Source of the DNA: Meghimatium bilineatum
Taxonomy: Eukaryota > Mollusca > Gastropoda > Stylommatophora > Philomycidae
Assembly (NCBI GenBank): GCA_034231615.1
Contig: CM067316.1
Span: forward strand, 26,340,093-26,404,092
Direction of reading: 5' to 3'
DNA length: 64,000 bases
Position 1 is the first letter of the stretch. Every line of letters starts with the position of its first letter. Positions 23,073-34,671 of the stretch are shown here, in pieces. Below the pieces are notes generated by a model. It was not told the origin of the DNA. It was given only the letters and a program-made list of their open reading frames with translations, and did not search any database. The position numbers and the translations under genes were made by a program.

Positions 23073-23845
23073 ACGCTTTGTATTACATCTTCAGCACGTC
23101 CCATCCACGACCTTCCTCTCTTGAGTCTGCTGCCTTTAACTTTCTGTATTTCGGAATGCAACGGGTGTTCCTTATCTGCATGTATTTGAAGGTACGCCCG
23201 TGCACGGCAATACTGTAATCTATGCTCAGCTGTTGGGCAGTCAAGTAGATATCGCATAGCTCTTGTCGATGTGTCTCTTATGCATCCCAGAATGATATGC
23301 ATTGCTGCATTCTGGACTCTATCCAGTCTTTCGATCTGAGTTTGGCTAAAAGTCAGAATTGTCAGTGCATATTCCACCACAGCCACAACCAAACCCTGGT
23401 ACAAAAGAAATAACAATCTTTGCTCACACTGCGCAGCAGCCATAACCTTCATTGCTGCTAAGCCTTTGCCTGCCCTTATGATAATGTGGTCAACATGTTC
23501 CCTGAAACTCAGGCTACTGTCAAAAAACACACCCAGATATCTCATTGTGCTAGTTCTTTCTAAACTTTTCCCGGACAACGAAACTTGTGGCATGGGTGTC
23601 TTTACCATGTGATTGTTCAAGGAAAACCACGTCACGAATGCCTTAGACGGATTAACCACTGCTCCCGTATCTCGACACCAATTTATCAGTGTCCAGCTCC
23701 TTCTGTAGTTCCACGGCGCATTCTTCTCGATTTCTGCCCTGTCTATACACCAGGATATCATCGGCATATGACATCGTTCTGCCAACACCTGTGATTTGAT
23801 TGCCAGCGATATGTACTGTGTATACATTGAAAAGTACAGGAGATA
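22235..23845 (-). mobile_element. 5'-truncated RNase H-bearing LINE with 13-bp target duplication
   Basis: A perfect 13-bp duplication, gctttaccttttt, flanks it at 22222-22234 and 23846-23858. On the - strand it starts in the RT palm just before the YADD motif. It continues through thumb, RNase H and a C-terminal CPDCSDDDP end, with a tail of TAAC type. There is at least one frameshift near 23700, one near 23003-23072, and an in-frame TAG at 22767-22769. A 190-bp relative is inserted at 31856-32046. Confidence 0.93.
23003..23827 (-). pseudogene. LINE reverse transcriptase, palm end and thumb
   Basis: The main frame carries NPSKAFVTWFSLNNH, MRYLGVFFDSSLSFREHVDH, then QIERLDRVQNAAMHIILGCI and RSWMGRAEDV. 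A neighbouring frame at 23700-23800 reads SYADDILVYRQ, which is RT motif C, so the coding frame is broken between the two. This is the C-terminal half of an I/Jockey-like RT. Confidence 0.85.
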
Positions 23846-23859
23846 GCTTTACCTTTTTG

Positions 23860-24660
23860 TGTTCCTGAAATGGAACTTTTAACTGTTGAAACTCTTGTTG
23901 CTTGCAGATATTTTCTCTATTTTATTAATTCATTTTTCACCATCTCTATACATGCCACTTAACTGGTGTGTTTTGTCATACTTTTAGTTTTGGAATCATG
24001 ACCTTAGATTTTTATGAATCTTGTATGTCTGCTTGCACAGTCCACAATTGTTGATCATCCATCTTCTAGAGAAGGACCTAGAACATACCAGCCATGGACT
24101 CACTAACTGCAACTGATTTGTACAAAGATATTCAATCTCTCCATGTAGAACATTGACATCTCATACTTAATCATTGAAATGCAGACCAGGTGAATCGTGA
24201 ATCCCAGAATTCAGACAGATGTTTCCATAATTCATCTCGTAGAAGTGCTTTAGGGTCTTCATTAATTTTCTATTCCTGAGCATAAGAAATGTGCAGGTTA
24301 GTGTTCACACCTTTTCCACAAGAGTCATCTATAAGAATTACTACTTTTGTATGTCCATGTGTAAACTAATTATATCCACTAATATAAATTAATAATTTAC
24401 TGAAATTTTAAAATGTCAAAAGTAAAATACTTCTGTGAGTTCTGTAGGATGGGAATGAATCTGATACGCTGCAGGCATGGGTATCATAGAGCCAGATTGG
24501 AAAACAACATTAGTGCTAAGTGATCAAGGTTTGAGGTGGAATAGTGTGGAAGAGAATGAACAATATCTGGCACTCTCTTTGCAAACCCCCTATCCACATC
24601 ATGATAGATTGTAAGATACCACCAACCTTGTTCTTGTGATCTTATGTTCATGCTGTGTTT
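23860..24660. other. Intergenic, nothing recognised
   Basis: AT-rich spacer. No coding exon, repeat or RNA gene was identified. Confidence 0.45.
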
Positions 24661-24662
24661 GT

Positions 24663-24835
24663 CTTCGTTCAGGCGCAGGTAGCATCCCTCTTATTGCCCT
24701 TACAATAAAAGCATGATTTTCTTATAGGAATCCTTTGCTAAGCATTTACGTGAATAATTTAGAACAGTTTTAAGGGCCTGTGATACCATATTTATGTGCA
24801 TAATGGTTCAATGCGGACTAGGGGAGTTAATATAG
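24663..24835 (+). repeat. Dispersed repeat F, copy 2
   Basis: Matches 20283-20455 nearly base for base, with a few substitutions and a small deletion near the 3' end. Confidence 0.93.
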
Positions 24836-25099
24836 GTATGCATTGAGGCAATGCCTGTGCAGTTTAACAGTAGTTGTCTGTTCATGGCACAAAAGGTGTA
24901 ACATAATGGTATGTTATTTTTGTTGAGCTACTTTCTTTACAAACATTGATAAATTATCCTATTCATGATGTAGCCATTAACCCATCATTTTTTGACTAGT
25001 GATTTTTGTGGCAGTATCAGTTTACTATTGCATTAAGGTTTGGATGCACAACTGCTGTCAGAGATGCCCTCCGCAACAAGTCAAACCTTCCAATAGGCC

Positions 25100-25340
25100 A
25101 AATGTTCTATAAGTTATTTAGTTTCATTAGACGTTTCCTACTAGTCCAGAGCACAGAATGTGTTGTATCCTGGTTTACTGCTGTAATACTCTGCCAATTT
25201 TGGCCTGTTGCATCCCACTTCACCATAGCTTCTGAGTCACTTTGACCCTATATGAGGTGGAACAGACAACTCTATCGCAAAACCTCCATAACCCCCCCTT
25301 TTATCACATGCACGGAAGGTAAACAATGTTACAATATTTT
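25100..25340 (-). mobile_element. GAA-tailed SINE-like repeat (family C), copy
   Basis: Aligns with 19785-20050 by block order: gtttactgctgtaatactct, ttttggcctgttgcatccca, ctttgaccctatatgagg and tgcacggaaggtaaacaatg. It is more diverged and lacks a clear tail. Confidence 0.7.
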
Positions 25341-25377
25341 GCTAACGTGCACTTTCGTAATTTAGTTTTGGTCTTGT

Positions 25378-26411
25378 ATTAGCTATTGAACTACTCTCAC
25401 ACATAAATTAGTTATTAGCTATTGAACTAGCCTCACACATAAATTAGCTATTGAACTAGCCTCACACATAAATTAGTTATTAGCTATTGAACTACTCTCA
25501 CACATAAATTAGTTATTAGCTATTGAACTAGCCTCACACATAAATTAGTTATTAGCTATTGAACTAGCCTCACACATAAATTAGTTATTAGCTATTGAAC
25601 TACTCTCACACATAAATTAGTTATTAGCTATTGAACTACCAGTAGCCTCACACATAAATTAGTTATTAAATATCCTCACACATAAATTAGTTATTAGCTA
25701 TTGAAGTACTCTCACACATAAATTAGTTATTAGCTATTGAACTACTCTCACACATAAATTAGTTATTAGCTATTGAACTAGCCTCGCACATAAATTAGTT
25801 ATTAGCTATTGAACTAGCCTCACACTTAAATTAGTTATTAGCTATTGAATTAGCCTCACACATAAATTAGTTATTAGCTATTGAACTACTCTCACACATA
25901 AATTAGTTATTAGCTATTTAACTAGCCTCACACATAAATTAGTTATTAGCTATTGAACTACTCTCACACATAAATTAGTTATTAGCTATTGAACTACTCT
26001 CACACATAAATTAGTTATTAGCTATTTAACTAGCCTCACACATAAATTAGTTATTAGCTATTGAACTACTCTCACACATAAATTAGTTATTAGCTATTGA
26101 ACTACTCTCACACATAAATTAGTTATTAGCTATTTAACTAGCCTCACACATAAATTAGTTATTAGCTATTGAACTACTCTCACACATAAATTAGTTATTA
26201 GCTATTGAACTACTCTCACACATAAATTAGTTATTAGCTATTAAATAGCCTCACACATAAATTAGTTATTAGCTATTGAACTAGCCTCACACATAAATTA
26301 GTTATTAGCTATTTAACTAGCCTCACACATAAATTAGTTATTAGCTATTGAACTAGCCTCACACATAAATTAGTTATTAGCTATTGAACTAGCCTTACAC
26401 ATAAATTAGTT
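25378..26411. repeat. 36-bp tandem array, about 29 copies
   Basis: Unit ctattgaactactctcacac plus ataaattagttattag. Units alternate between actactctc and actagcctc versions. A few are shortened or carry small insertions (near 25421, 25637 and 25665). Confidence 0.97.
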
Positions 26412-26689
26412 AGTCTCCCCATCCAATCCTACACGGTTGTGCATTACTTGTCTTTCTTGTGTTTTTAGCATCACAAAAAAAAGTAGAGAAAAGACTGCAC
26501 TAAAATACAATGTGATGTGAGCTAGGGTTAACAAATTCTAAAAACTGATCACTATTGAGCAGACAAGCAATAACTTAGTCATTGGGAAGCATACAATGAG
26601 ATCTGCTGTGAATCCCCTGGCTGAGATGACTGGTATACATATTTATCTTATCATTTTTTGTATTTTCTTTTATTTATTTAGGATTTTTT

Positions 26690-26790
26690 TTCTAACTCTT
26701 ATTGAATCTCTCTTGTAATAGAACAGTTGTCCTTCTAGATTTTCAGCAAGATGTAGTCCACAAAATAGGGATGCATTTTTATTGATTTCC
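26690..26790 (-). repeat. GAA-tailed SINE-like repeat (family C), 3' fragment
   Basis: Blocks ctcttattgaatctctcttg, taatagaaca, ttctagattttcagcaagat and gtagtcca match the 53520-53600 copy. Only the 3' part is present. Confidence 0.6.
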
Positions 26791-26799
26791 TTTATGCCA

Positions 26800-27410
26800 G
26801 TCTATTGTCTGTCCCCAGGTGAATGATGGTTGATCATATTCACACTTGCCGTTAAGTGTAGTGGTGGGAGCTTAATCCATTGTTCCAAGGCCAGATGTGT
26901 TGCCGTGGTTGCATTTAGTCCATATTTGTTCAAGGCTATCTTGAAGTTTTCCATCCACCGTTTTCTTGGTCTACCTTTTGCTTTACGCCCGGATATTCTT
27001 TTGTTATATGCTGTTATTGGTATTTGGTTTGGGTTTATTCTCATAAGGTGACAGAACTATTTTACTTGCTGTCTTTCAATATGTCCAATACATTATATTA
27101 TACCAGCTCTTAATGTCTTCATTTCTTATTTTATCTAGTTTAGTAACCATTAGTGCTTTTCTCAGACACTTCATTTCACATGTAACGATTTTCCTCTGCT
27201 GTGAGGTTGTTAAAGACCATGTTTGACATTGGTAGCAGAGTGTTGGTATAACAATTATAAATATTATCTTATTTAAAATTTCCATTTTGATCTTTGGGTG
27301 AAGACATAATGGTGAATGGCCAGTAACCTGACAAATCTTGACCTCTGCAGTGTTCTTTATTCCTTGACAAATTTTTGGGGGTGGTTGGGAATTCCAATTC
27401 AAGAATGATT
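26800..27410 (-). mobile_element. LINE family B 3' part
   Basis: On the - strand: KMEILNKIIFIIVIPTLCYQ, CEMKCLRKALMVTKLDKIRN, then after a frameshift MRINPNQIPITAYNKRISGR and KAKGRPRKRWMENFKIALNK. This is RT thumb plus C-terminal tail. Sister copies are at 20690-21310 (+), 42070-42340 (-) and 48080-52070 (-). Confidence 0.87.
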
Positions 27411-27419
27411 TTTAATGTC

Positions 27420-28055
27420 TGATTTGTCTGTTATATACTCATGTCATTGACTGAGGGCTGTTCATTCATATTTCTGTTTATAATTAAAACTAAATAACTA
27501 TTAATCATTTGAAAATATGTTAAACATGACTAACAAATATTGCTTTGTGTTTGGTAGGAGTGTGCAAGTATTAGTGTGTATTAAGAGTGTGGGAGGCGTA
27601 CTTTGTTCTAACAAAGTACATAATTCATATGTTTAATTTTCTTATTCAGAACACAGGTAACCAATTTTAGTGTGTGTCTGTATATTGTTCGTATATATAG
27701 TTTCACAGAAAATGTGATTCTTACTTTTATATTATTTGATATTTTGTTTTTCTACTTTTGTCACTGAATTTTATCATCAGTACAACAGTATACTCAAATA
27801 AAATTTGATGAATTGTTCACTTTGCTTCACTTTTTCTTTGTACTTTGATTGTTCCTCCAGAACTCATGATATGTTTGTTTTTCCATCTCCAGGAATTATG
27901 AACAAAGACGCTAATTTTTTATGTGCTTTGGTAGGTTCCCTCTGGAGCATTCTTAGTGTAGTATTTAATTAAGTGTTGATAAAGAGCTTCAACAATGACA
28001 TTACATCCTGGAAGTTTGTCACTCAGAATCACCCAGTGTTTTCTAGGAATAGTGC
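27420..28055. other. Intergenic, nothing recognised
   Basis: AT-rich spacer without a recognisable gene or repeat. Confidence 0.4.
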
Positions 28056-28059
28056 TGAC

Positions 28060-28235
28060 ATCACTGAGAAACATCAAATTCCAGAAGTACCAAGAAAAAG
28101 TGCAGTCCAAAAAGACAGAATAAACGCACAAATGTCTAATCCTGATCATGCATGTCCCAAATGTGGTAGGGGATTCCATGCAAGAAATTCAATTTTTAGT
28201 CATCTCCACACACCAAAGAGATGCCAATGTCTGAA
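28060..28235 (+). mobile_element. LINE C-terminal C2H2-like tail, decayed
   Basis: Reads ACPKCGRGFHARNSIFSHLH, a CxxC...H zinc-finger-like end. The LINE type at 39222-39990 ends similarly (CPNCPRTFTARIGLISHLLT). The preceding lysine/arginine-rich region is compatible, but nothing further upstream is recognisable. Confidence 0.55.
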
Positions 28236-28412
28236 ACTGTTATCATTGGCCTATGTTGGATGGCTTTTGATATATTTGAATTTCAGGGTACAATTAGACC
28301 AACCCCCTAATATGTTCTGCGGGAAAAAAAATTGAGTGGAAATCTTTGTCGTCCTAACACACTATTCATGAACGCCATAACAAAACTTTAAAATATTTTT
28401 TAAATGGCAGAA

Positions 28413-29560
28413 TTATACAGACTAAATGGTGATAGCATCATGGGATAAAATTATAGGCCACATGTGTTCCATCTCACGTTAGAATTTGGCTCTAGATTGC
28501 CGGCCCCATACAAGTGCTTTTGAAGTCATTATCCACAACATTGCAAAATATTGACCTCCAGAAAATGTTTAATGAGAAACAATCCTAGCCGTAACTGATT
28601 CCGGCCGGAATATTTTTTGCGTTTAAACGTAATTAAATTTTGTTCAATTTTTTTGTGTGCACATGCATCACAGAAACAAGAAATACTACTTCTAAATATA
28701 TTTACATTATAATGTAATATATATATTTTGAAACAGAAATGGACAGAGAATGTGATTATCACAAGATCATTTTGAAAAAAACTATTATGTTAATATATAA
28801 AAATTATTTTAGACAGAAAAAATATATGTAAAGACAAATAAATATTATTTTAGATATGATATTTGACCTTACCGCATTTTTTAATCAATAAATTCCACTC
28901 AAACTGTATCATTTCTGTAGATAATCCAATTACGAACACAATAATGTATAATATATATGCATAGTGCGTCAAAAATTTATTATTTAGAAAGAATTTTGAC
29001 AGCTCTCAAAAACAGTAGACTTAACTTTACACGAAACTCAAATGAAAATATGGCTAATTTTTCTTACAAAATGGCGTAAATTTGCAAACATGATGCTAGA
29101 AGCATTTGCCAGATTGGATTTCATAATAAATGAGACCAAAGTAAATAAAATAGTTATTATTTTACGAAAACAAGTAAATTAGAAAATATATATGAAACAT
29201 ATAAGGAAAAATGACATCACAGACCCCCATTATCAAAACTTATCAATAACTTAACAAAATTGATATAAATACACATAAAAATCATGCAAGAAGTAATGTG
29301 GACATATTACACTTTATTTTGGAAACATTCTTATGTTGATATAAATACAGAAAAAAACAATGTGAATGTCATTGGAGTATGACTTATAGAAATCTTTTCG
29401 GCCAGAAGACATAAGGTTTACTGACTTTTATAAGTCTCCCCGGCTGGAATCAGTTAATACTTAACTGTAATCCTAACCCTGCCTCTAAGATCTAACGCAA
29501 GACAGAACACATGTGGCTGACAATTTTATCCTATGATGGCATCATTTAGTGTGTGGGATT
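28413..29560. mobile_element. Large inverted-repeat (fold-back) element, noncoding
   Basis: The left arm (28413-28620) and right arm (29395-29560) are imperfect reverse complements. Matching blocks include gggataaaatt, ccacatgtgttc, cgttaga and aactgattccggccgg (right arm: ccggctggaatcagtt). The 0.8-kb centre is AT-rich and has no long ORF. The layout suggests a non-autonomous DNA transposon with long inverted repeats. The exact ends and target duplication are not resolved. Confidence 0.65.
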
Positions 29561-29626
29561 TTATAACATTTCAAAATTGCACACATTACAAATCCCAAAA
29601 AACAATTTGTTGGTGCATAACGGGGG

Positions 29627-29700
29627 ATTGGCCTGCTATCATTGTACCAAATCTGTTGGTGTACATTCATTGGCCTGCTATCATTGTACCAAATTTAGTT
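29627..29700. repeat. Two-copy short repeat
   Basis: Block ttggcctgctatcattgtac plus caaat occurs twice, 42 bases apart. Confidence 0.9.
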
Positions 29701-29990
29701 ACCAGTAGACCCAGATTTTGAGTTAACTTATTATTTGTGGTTTGAAATTAAAATTACTCTGTTGGTTCACCCAGCCACAATGAAGTAGGGCACTAAGACT
29801 CCTGCTCTGGGGCGGTCAAGGAATGATACCATCGCTAAAGAGCAGGTGTGCAGACAACACTACACAAATGATCTCTGGTCACTAGACATTGGTCACTTAT
29901 GGGAAAACCTTGTGCTATGGCGTTGGTCACTCAACTTTACATTTTTGTTTTATACCTAGCTAGCATACTCTCAGTGAAATGCAATGTTTT

Positions 29991-30179
29991 GAGAATCATA
30001 CTCAGGTCAGGGCATGGTTGAAGGCTTGTTCTACCATTTTGTTCATATGTCCATTTGAGAATCCTACTCAGGGCATGGTTGAAGGCTTGTTCTACCATTT
30101 TGTTCATATGTCCATTTGAGAATTCTACTCAGGGCATGGTTGAAGGCTTGTTCTACCATTTTGTTCATATGTCCATTTT
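29991..30179. repeat. 61-bp tandem repeat, 3 copies
   Basis: Unit gagaatcctactcagggcat through ttgttcatatgtccattt; the first unit carries a 5-bp insertion. Confidence 0.96.
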
Positions 30180-30690
30180 GATGCAATACTCTGTGATTAG
30201 TGATGGTATCAATTTCACATTGTGTTTTTCAGTTTCATCAGCTGATCAAAGCTGGAAGAATCCTTGATTATAAACCAGCATCACAACACTGATGGCATTC
30301 CCATCAATTCTTATCTCAATTCTTAATTCCCACCAATTATCAGCTCTCTAAGGGTGTATATGCTGTACCTGTCAGTTGTTGGTTACACATTCTTTGTATC
30401 TAAAGGGCCCTTTCTTCTCCCCTGGTCACTCCCATTTCAATCATTCTCTGAACATTGTCTCTTTCAGCTTACTCTTCATGACTTTATAGTGCATTCACAA
30501 ATAACTCAGCTCCATTTCTTATCACTGATATATCCATTGTAGCATTGCTCATCGATGGCAGCTTTATCGTTGGCCTGGACAAGTGATGCTGTATACTTTG
30601 CTGAGGAAAGTAGCCCACTCCTTTCTTTTGAACTTTTCTATTTTACATAGCATGATAGAATTATAACCCATCAGACAGCACACCACAGCA
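30180..30690. other. Intergenic, nothing recognised
   Basis: Spacer without recognisable coding or repeat structure. Confidence 0.4.
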
Positions 30691-30875
30691 AGCTTTGCAA
30701 CACAGATGCACTGAAGACAGGCCTAGAGGCCGACCATGAAAATGATGGACAACCGAAATAAAAGAGGCAACAAACTCCACAATATACTCAGCACACACGA
30801 GGGCCATCTCCAGAAAACTCTTCTACCCCTGACGCTGAAAGGCAACGACGGGTTTAGCAAATAGATAGATAGATC
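30690..30875 (+). mobile_element. LINE C-terminal tail with GATA repeat
   Basis: With stops, the frame reads RPRGRP, EIKEATNSTIYSAHTRAISR and KLFYP, then a short (GATA) run at 30865-30875. It resembles LINE C-terminal tails elsewhere in the window, but the family is not clear. Confidence 0.55.
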
Positions 30876-31365
30876 AAATTATTGTGTTGGTTCTTGCAAC
30901 ATCAGCCAAGTGTTAGCTGCTTTCACAGCTTCTATCTCCATTCTCATACATGAAGTTATTATTGGATAGGCAGTATATCCATCTGCAACTTTCCTATCAA
31001 TTTGGCAATTGTAATTACATAAAATGCAGGTTTTTTAATAATCGTTTCACTCAGACAAGACGGACTATCACTGAAACTAATGGGTTATGATGTGCACACA
31101 AGAAGACATACAAATTACAATACACAAAATAACAGACAATAGACAGTGTTTTTTGTATTGTAATTTGTGATTACATAGTATAAAGATGGTCAGAATATAT
31201 CAAAGAACTTTATGATAATAGACCCGAGATAAACATACAAGATAACAGCAAGGGTTGAATACTCATGAGCCAAATAACCAAAATACTTCTCAGAATCATA
31301 ATGAAGAGAGTGAAAAATAAAATCATAAATAAGTCCAGAACAGTGTGGTTTTGTAGAAGGCAAAG
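30876..31365. other. Intergenic with a small hairpin
   Basis: The only structure noted is an inverted repeat, caaattacaatacacaaaa at 31111-31129 against ttttgtattgtaatttg at 31152-31168. Confidence 0.5.
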
Positions 31366-32700
31366 GTACCAACAATGCTATATATATTTTGAGAACACTA
31401 ATTGAGAAGTTTATAGAGGTAAAAACAGATCTGTACCTCTTTTGTAGACTACACAAAAGCATTTGATAAAGTTAAACATAGTGAAGTTATACACATGGTA
31501 GAAACTTTGAACATTGACAATAAAGATTTAAGAATCATCAAGAACATGTACTGACAACAAACAACAGCAATAAGAGTAGGAAATGAATTTGGCCCTTTTC
31601 AACAAATAAAACAAGGAGTCAGACATGGATGCGTACTTTAACCAGACCTGTTCTCTTTATACAGTGAAAACATAATGCGTGCAATAGTTCCCAGGAATAT
31701 CAGTGGGAGGACATAACATAAATAATTTGAGATATGCGGATGACACTGTTCTGATTGCAAAAAGTGAGTAAAACCGTCAAGATTTAATTAATGTAGTAGT
31801 CACAGAAAGTAAAGAGAAAGGCCTCTTCCTAAATATCAAGAAAACAGAAGTAATGGTTAGTTAGTTAGTTAGTCGTCGGATCATCATCACTGCAAACTGG
31901 ACACATCCATAGTTGCTCCGATCTCTTCTTGAGTGTATCCGCCATCACACTTCTGCTGACAGTACCGGTCCTATGCTGGTTGACCATCATTCTTCTGCGC
32001 CCTCCAAAATGGTCACCTCTTGTACACCTCTAGAATGTTCACCTCTAGAAGTAATGATTATTTCAAAGAAACAAAATACTACACCTTACAAGATCCAAAT
32101 GAATGATAGAGTATTAAAACAGATCCGCCAATTCAAATATTTAGGCACAACGATTACAGCAGATGGAAGAAGTTCAACAGAAATAAGAAGCAGATTAGGG
32201 CAAGCAAAAACAGCATTCAGATAAATGAAAAATATATTGTGTAATATGAACATGTCATTAGAGGTGAGAAAGATTCTGCTGTGCTATATAACTCCTATAC
32301 TAACATATGGATGCAAGTCTTGGACAATAAACAAACTGGAAAGTAAGAAATTAGAGGCAATGGAGATGTAGTTCTATAGAAGAATGCTGAGAATATCATG
32401 GAAAACTAATGTAGAGGTGTTAAAAGAGTAAAATGCGAAACGGACCTTAATCAATAATATAAGAAAAAGACACTCTACATTTTTTAGCCACTTCATGAGA
32501 CAGGCAGGTTTAGAGAACATAGTCACAACAGACAAAATTGAAGGCAACAGAGACAGAGGGCGACAACGTGAGAAAATATTAGACAGTTTGACAACCTGGC
32601 ACGGCAGGGAAACAACAACGATCTTGATACATAATACTGTGGACAGAGAGCTGTGGAGAGCCATGACCGCCTACGCCAGCCGGCATGCCACCTGATGATG
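31365..32700 (+). mobile_element. LINE family A copy, interrupted by another LINE
   Basis: The + strand gives a decayed RT: a motif A region ([20 protein letters not shown]), QTTAIRVGNEFGPFQQI, GVRHGCVL, then [18 protein letters not shown] (motif C). The coding is cut at 31856 by an inserted fragment and resumes at 32047: EVMIISKKQNTTPYKIQMND, IRQFKYLGTTITADGRSSTE, and the tail [20 protein letters not shown]. Several stops are present. Confidence 0.88.
31856..32046 (-). mobile_element. Severely 5'-truncated LINE insertion inside a LINE
   Basis: About 190 bp matching the 3' end of the LINE at 22235-23845 (cgtcggatcatcatcactgc and following). The tail is (GTTA)n on this strand, i.e. TAAC on its own strand. 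A 10-bp duplication, agaagtaatg, flanks it at 31846-31855 and 32047-32056. Confidence 0.93.
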
Positions 32701-32704
32701 ATAT

Positions 32705-33035
32705 AGAACACAGGATAAATACATTTGTCCGGCAGCAAATAAACATACTTGCAGGTTATCAAGAACTACTTTTGGCAGTGATGAAACGGCGTAAACCTGT
32801 TTGGTTTGGCCATGTAACGAGACATGATTCACTTTCTACAATTATTTTTCAAGGAACAGTCCAGGGAGAAGGAGAAGAGAAGCTAGGAGAAAATCCTGGA
32901 TTGATAATATCAGGGAATGGTCCTGGCATCATTTTGTGAATGGCAGAAGATAAGAGATAAGAGTTGTTTGGAGATCTTTTTATTTGTTTGTTTGTTTGTT
33001 TGTTTTGCTGATGTATTCGGTGTAAAAAAAAAAAA
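32705..33035 (+). mobile_element. LINE 3' end with TTTG and A-run tail
   Basis: Reads KRRKPVWFGHVTRHDSLSTI, then a frameshifted GEGEEKLGENPGLIISGNGP that resembles a shifted RGRQRKSWIDNI segment. It is followed by (TTTG)n at 32978-33005 and an A run. This is a common LINE C-terminal tail. Confidence 0.7.
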
Positions 33036-33054
33036 AAGGAAAGTAACCCATAGC

Positions 33055-33290
33055 ATTTTTTTATGCCGTGGGGGTGTGAGATGCTAGCGATCTCACATTT
33101 CAGAGACTCTGCAAATGAGGGCGGTAGCCATCTCCTCTCCCTCGCAGTCTTTACGTCCCGGATTAATCCGGTACCCATTTAAGGCTGGGTCGACCCGGGA
33201 GCCGTTGCGATCTGAAAAAACATTTCCGCCTCAACTGGAGAATGAACACAGGACCACTCATATGCGAAGCCAGTATTCAATGTGGCACTC
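33055..33290 (-). mobile_element. tRNA-related SINE (family S2), copy 1
   Basis: Similar to 33520-33760 across blocks gtgtgagatg, gagggcggtagccatct, ctccctcgcagtcttta, acatttccg and tcaactggag. The tRNA-like head is incomplete: the B-box region is present, but the sequence diverges before the A box. Confidence 0.7.
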
Positions 33291-33519
33291 TACAAACCCT
33301 GACGGGTTATGGGTCTTATTATTATTTCGGGCCTGGGCAACACACAATCAATTGGTGCTCCAAATCGCGATTTCTTCTAGATGTCTTTTTGTCCAGATTG
33401 TACAAGAGGTCATCAGCTAAGTGAAAATGCTACCTGGTCAGTCGTCTGTGCCTGTGCAAATTTGTGTGTATATATTAAAACGTAAGTAAAGTGAAACTAA
33501 CCCATAACATTTACGTGCC

Positions 33520-33760
33520 GTAGGGAGTGTGAGATGTTAGCCATCTTGCATTTTATTGACCCTGCTATATGAGGGCGGTAGCCATCTTCTCTCCCTCGCA
33601 GTCTTTACTTACCGGACTGATCCGATACCTAATTCAAGTTGAGTCGACCGTAAGCCTTTGTGGTCTGAAAAACATTTCCGTCTCAACTGGAGCGTGGACC
33701 CAGGACCAGTCATGTGCGAAGTCAGTGCGCTAACCAAAGCGCTGCGCGGCCCACTAAAAA
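33520..33760 (-). mobile_element. tRNA-derived SINE (family S2), copy 2
   Basis: On the - strand it opens gccgcgcagcgctttggtta followed by gcgcactgac, an A-box pattern. About 35 bases later comes cctgggtccacgct, a B-box-like run. The body matches copy 1 at 33055-33290. This is the layout of a tRNA-derived SINE. Confidence 0.75.
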
Positions 33761-34199
33761 GCACGTGCGACAACCTTGATCCCTGTAGCAATCTCGGCGC
33801 TTTAGTTTTAATTCCAAGTGTCCAGGATCCCAAATTCAATTTGTCTGGACATGTGAGCACAGTTGCTATTTATTGAATTGTCCAAGTTTTGCAATTAACA
33901 AACTAACGAGTTCGCTTAATTAACTCTACTCGTACACATTTTCTGGATCTATCACCGCAACCACTGTTTCTTCGTTTACTCGAAAACCTGCGTAAATATA
34001 GTATGCCAGAAATGGCGCATTGGTTGTTGTATCTCACTAAAATATAGATCTATAGGCCCTACTATTTTTTAGTAAACGCCTGGTCTGTACGTGCCAAGAT
34101 TATCGGGGAGTAAGCTCCTGATTTGAGATCTATGACCACTCACCTAGCGATGATAGTCTTTTGCGTTCGTTTTAAAACTCCGATACAGTAGAATGTAGC
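33761..34199. other. Intergenic, nothing recognised
   Basis: Spacer with no clear coding or repeat structure. Confidence 0.4.
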
Positions 34200-34430
34200 C
34201 GAGAAAGGAATGCCTTATGTCATGGTTTACAGCTTGGCAGCGATATTTGTGTTTTCGGTCTGAAATATTGGATTTACGCCTGGCTTTTGGAACACTAACC
34301 TGTGGGGTGGATATCCAAATCCACTCTCGAATTTCCTCAGTTGTTTTTTTTAAACATGTATTGCAAGTCCAAGTGATACCGTTCTTTGCTTCCCTTTCGG
34401 GTCACGACAACACACAGGAGTCGGGTGACT
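34200..34430 (-). mobile_element. GAA-tailed SINE-like repeat (family C), diverged copy
   Basis: Blocks tgtcatggtttacagc, gcagcgatatttgtgttttc, ctttgcttccctttcgg and cacgacaacaca follow the order of 19785-20050. The central core is degraded. Confidence 0.65.
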
Positions 34431-34671
34431 AAAGATGGCTAGCTGTTCATTGTTGTGAAACATTTCAGTTATTGAAAATCTATATAGTATCAAGGATGTG
34501 ACTGCTGTCTCTGCTCTAATGTTAATGTATGTTAAGTTACTTCTGTTGTAAGGGAATGAATTTCTAGAAAGCTGTGTGTTATAGATTCCATTATCTCTGG
34601 AGTTTTATTTTCCGTGTCATCTGCGAACTCGCTTGTCTCAGTGTCTTGGATATTGATCATTTTGCATATGG

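Noticed and set aside
31913..32224. 103-codon ORF as one chimeric gene
   Set aside because: It joins an antisense LINE 3' end to the RT frame of the host LINE; the junction carries a target duplication.
33115..33876. Several 70-100 codon ORFs as genes
   Set aside because: They read through the S2 SINEs in both orientations and match no protein family.
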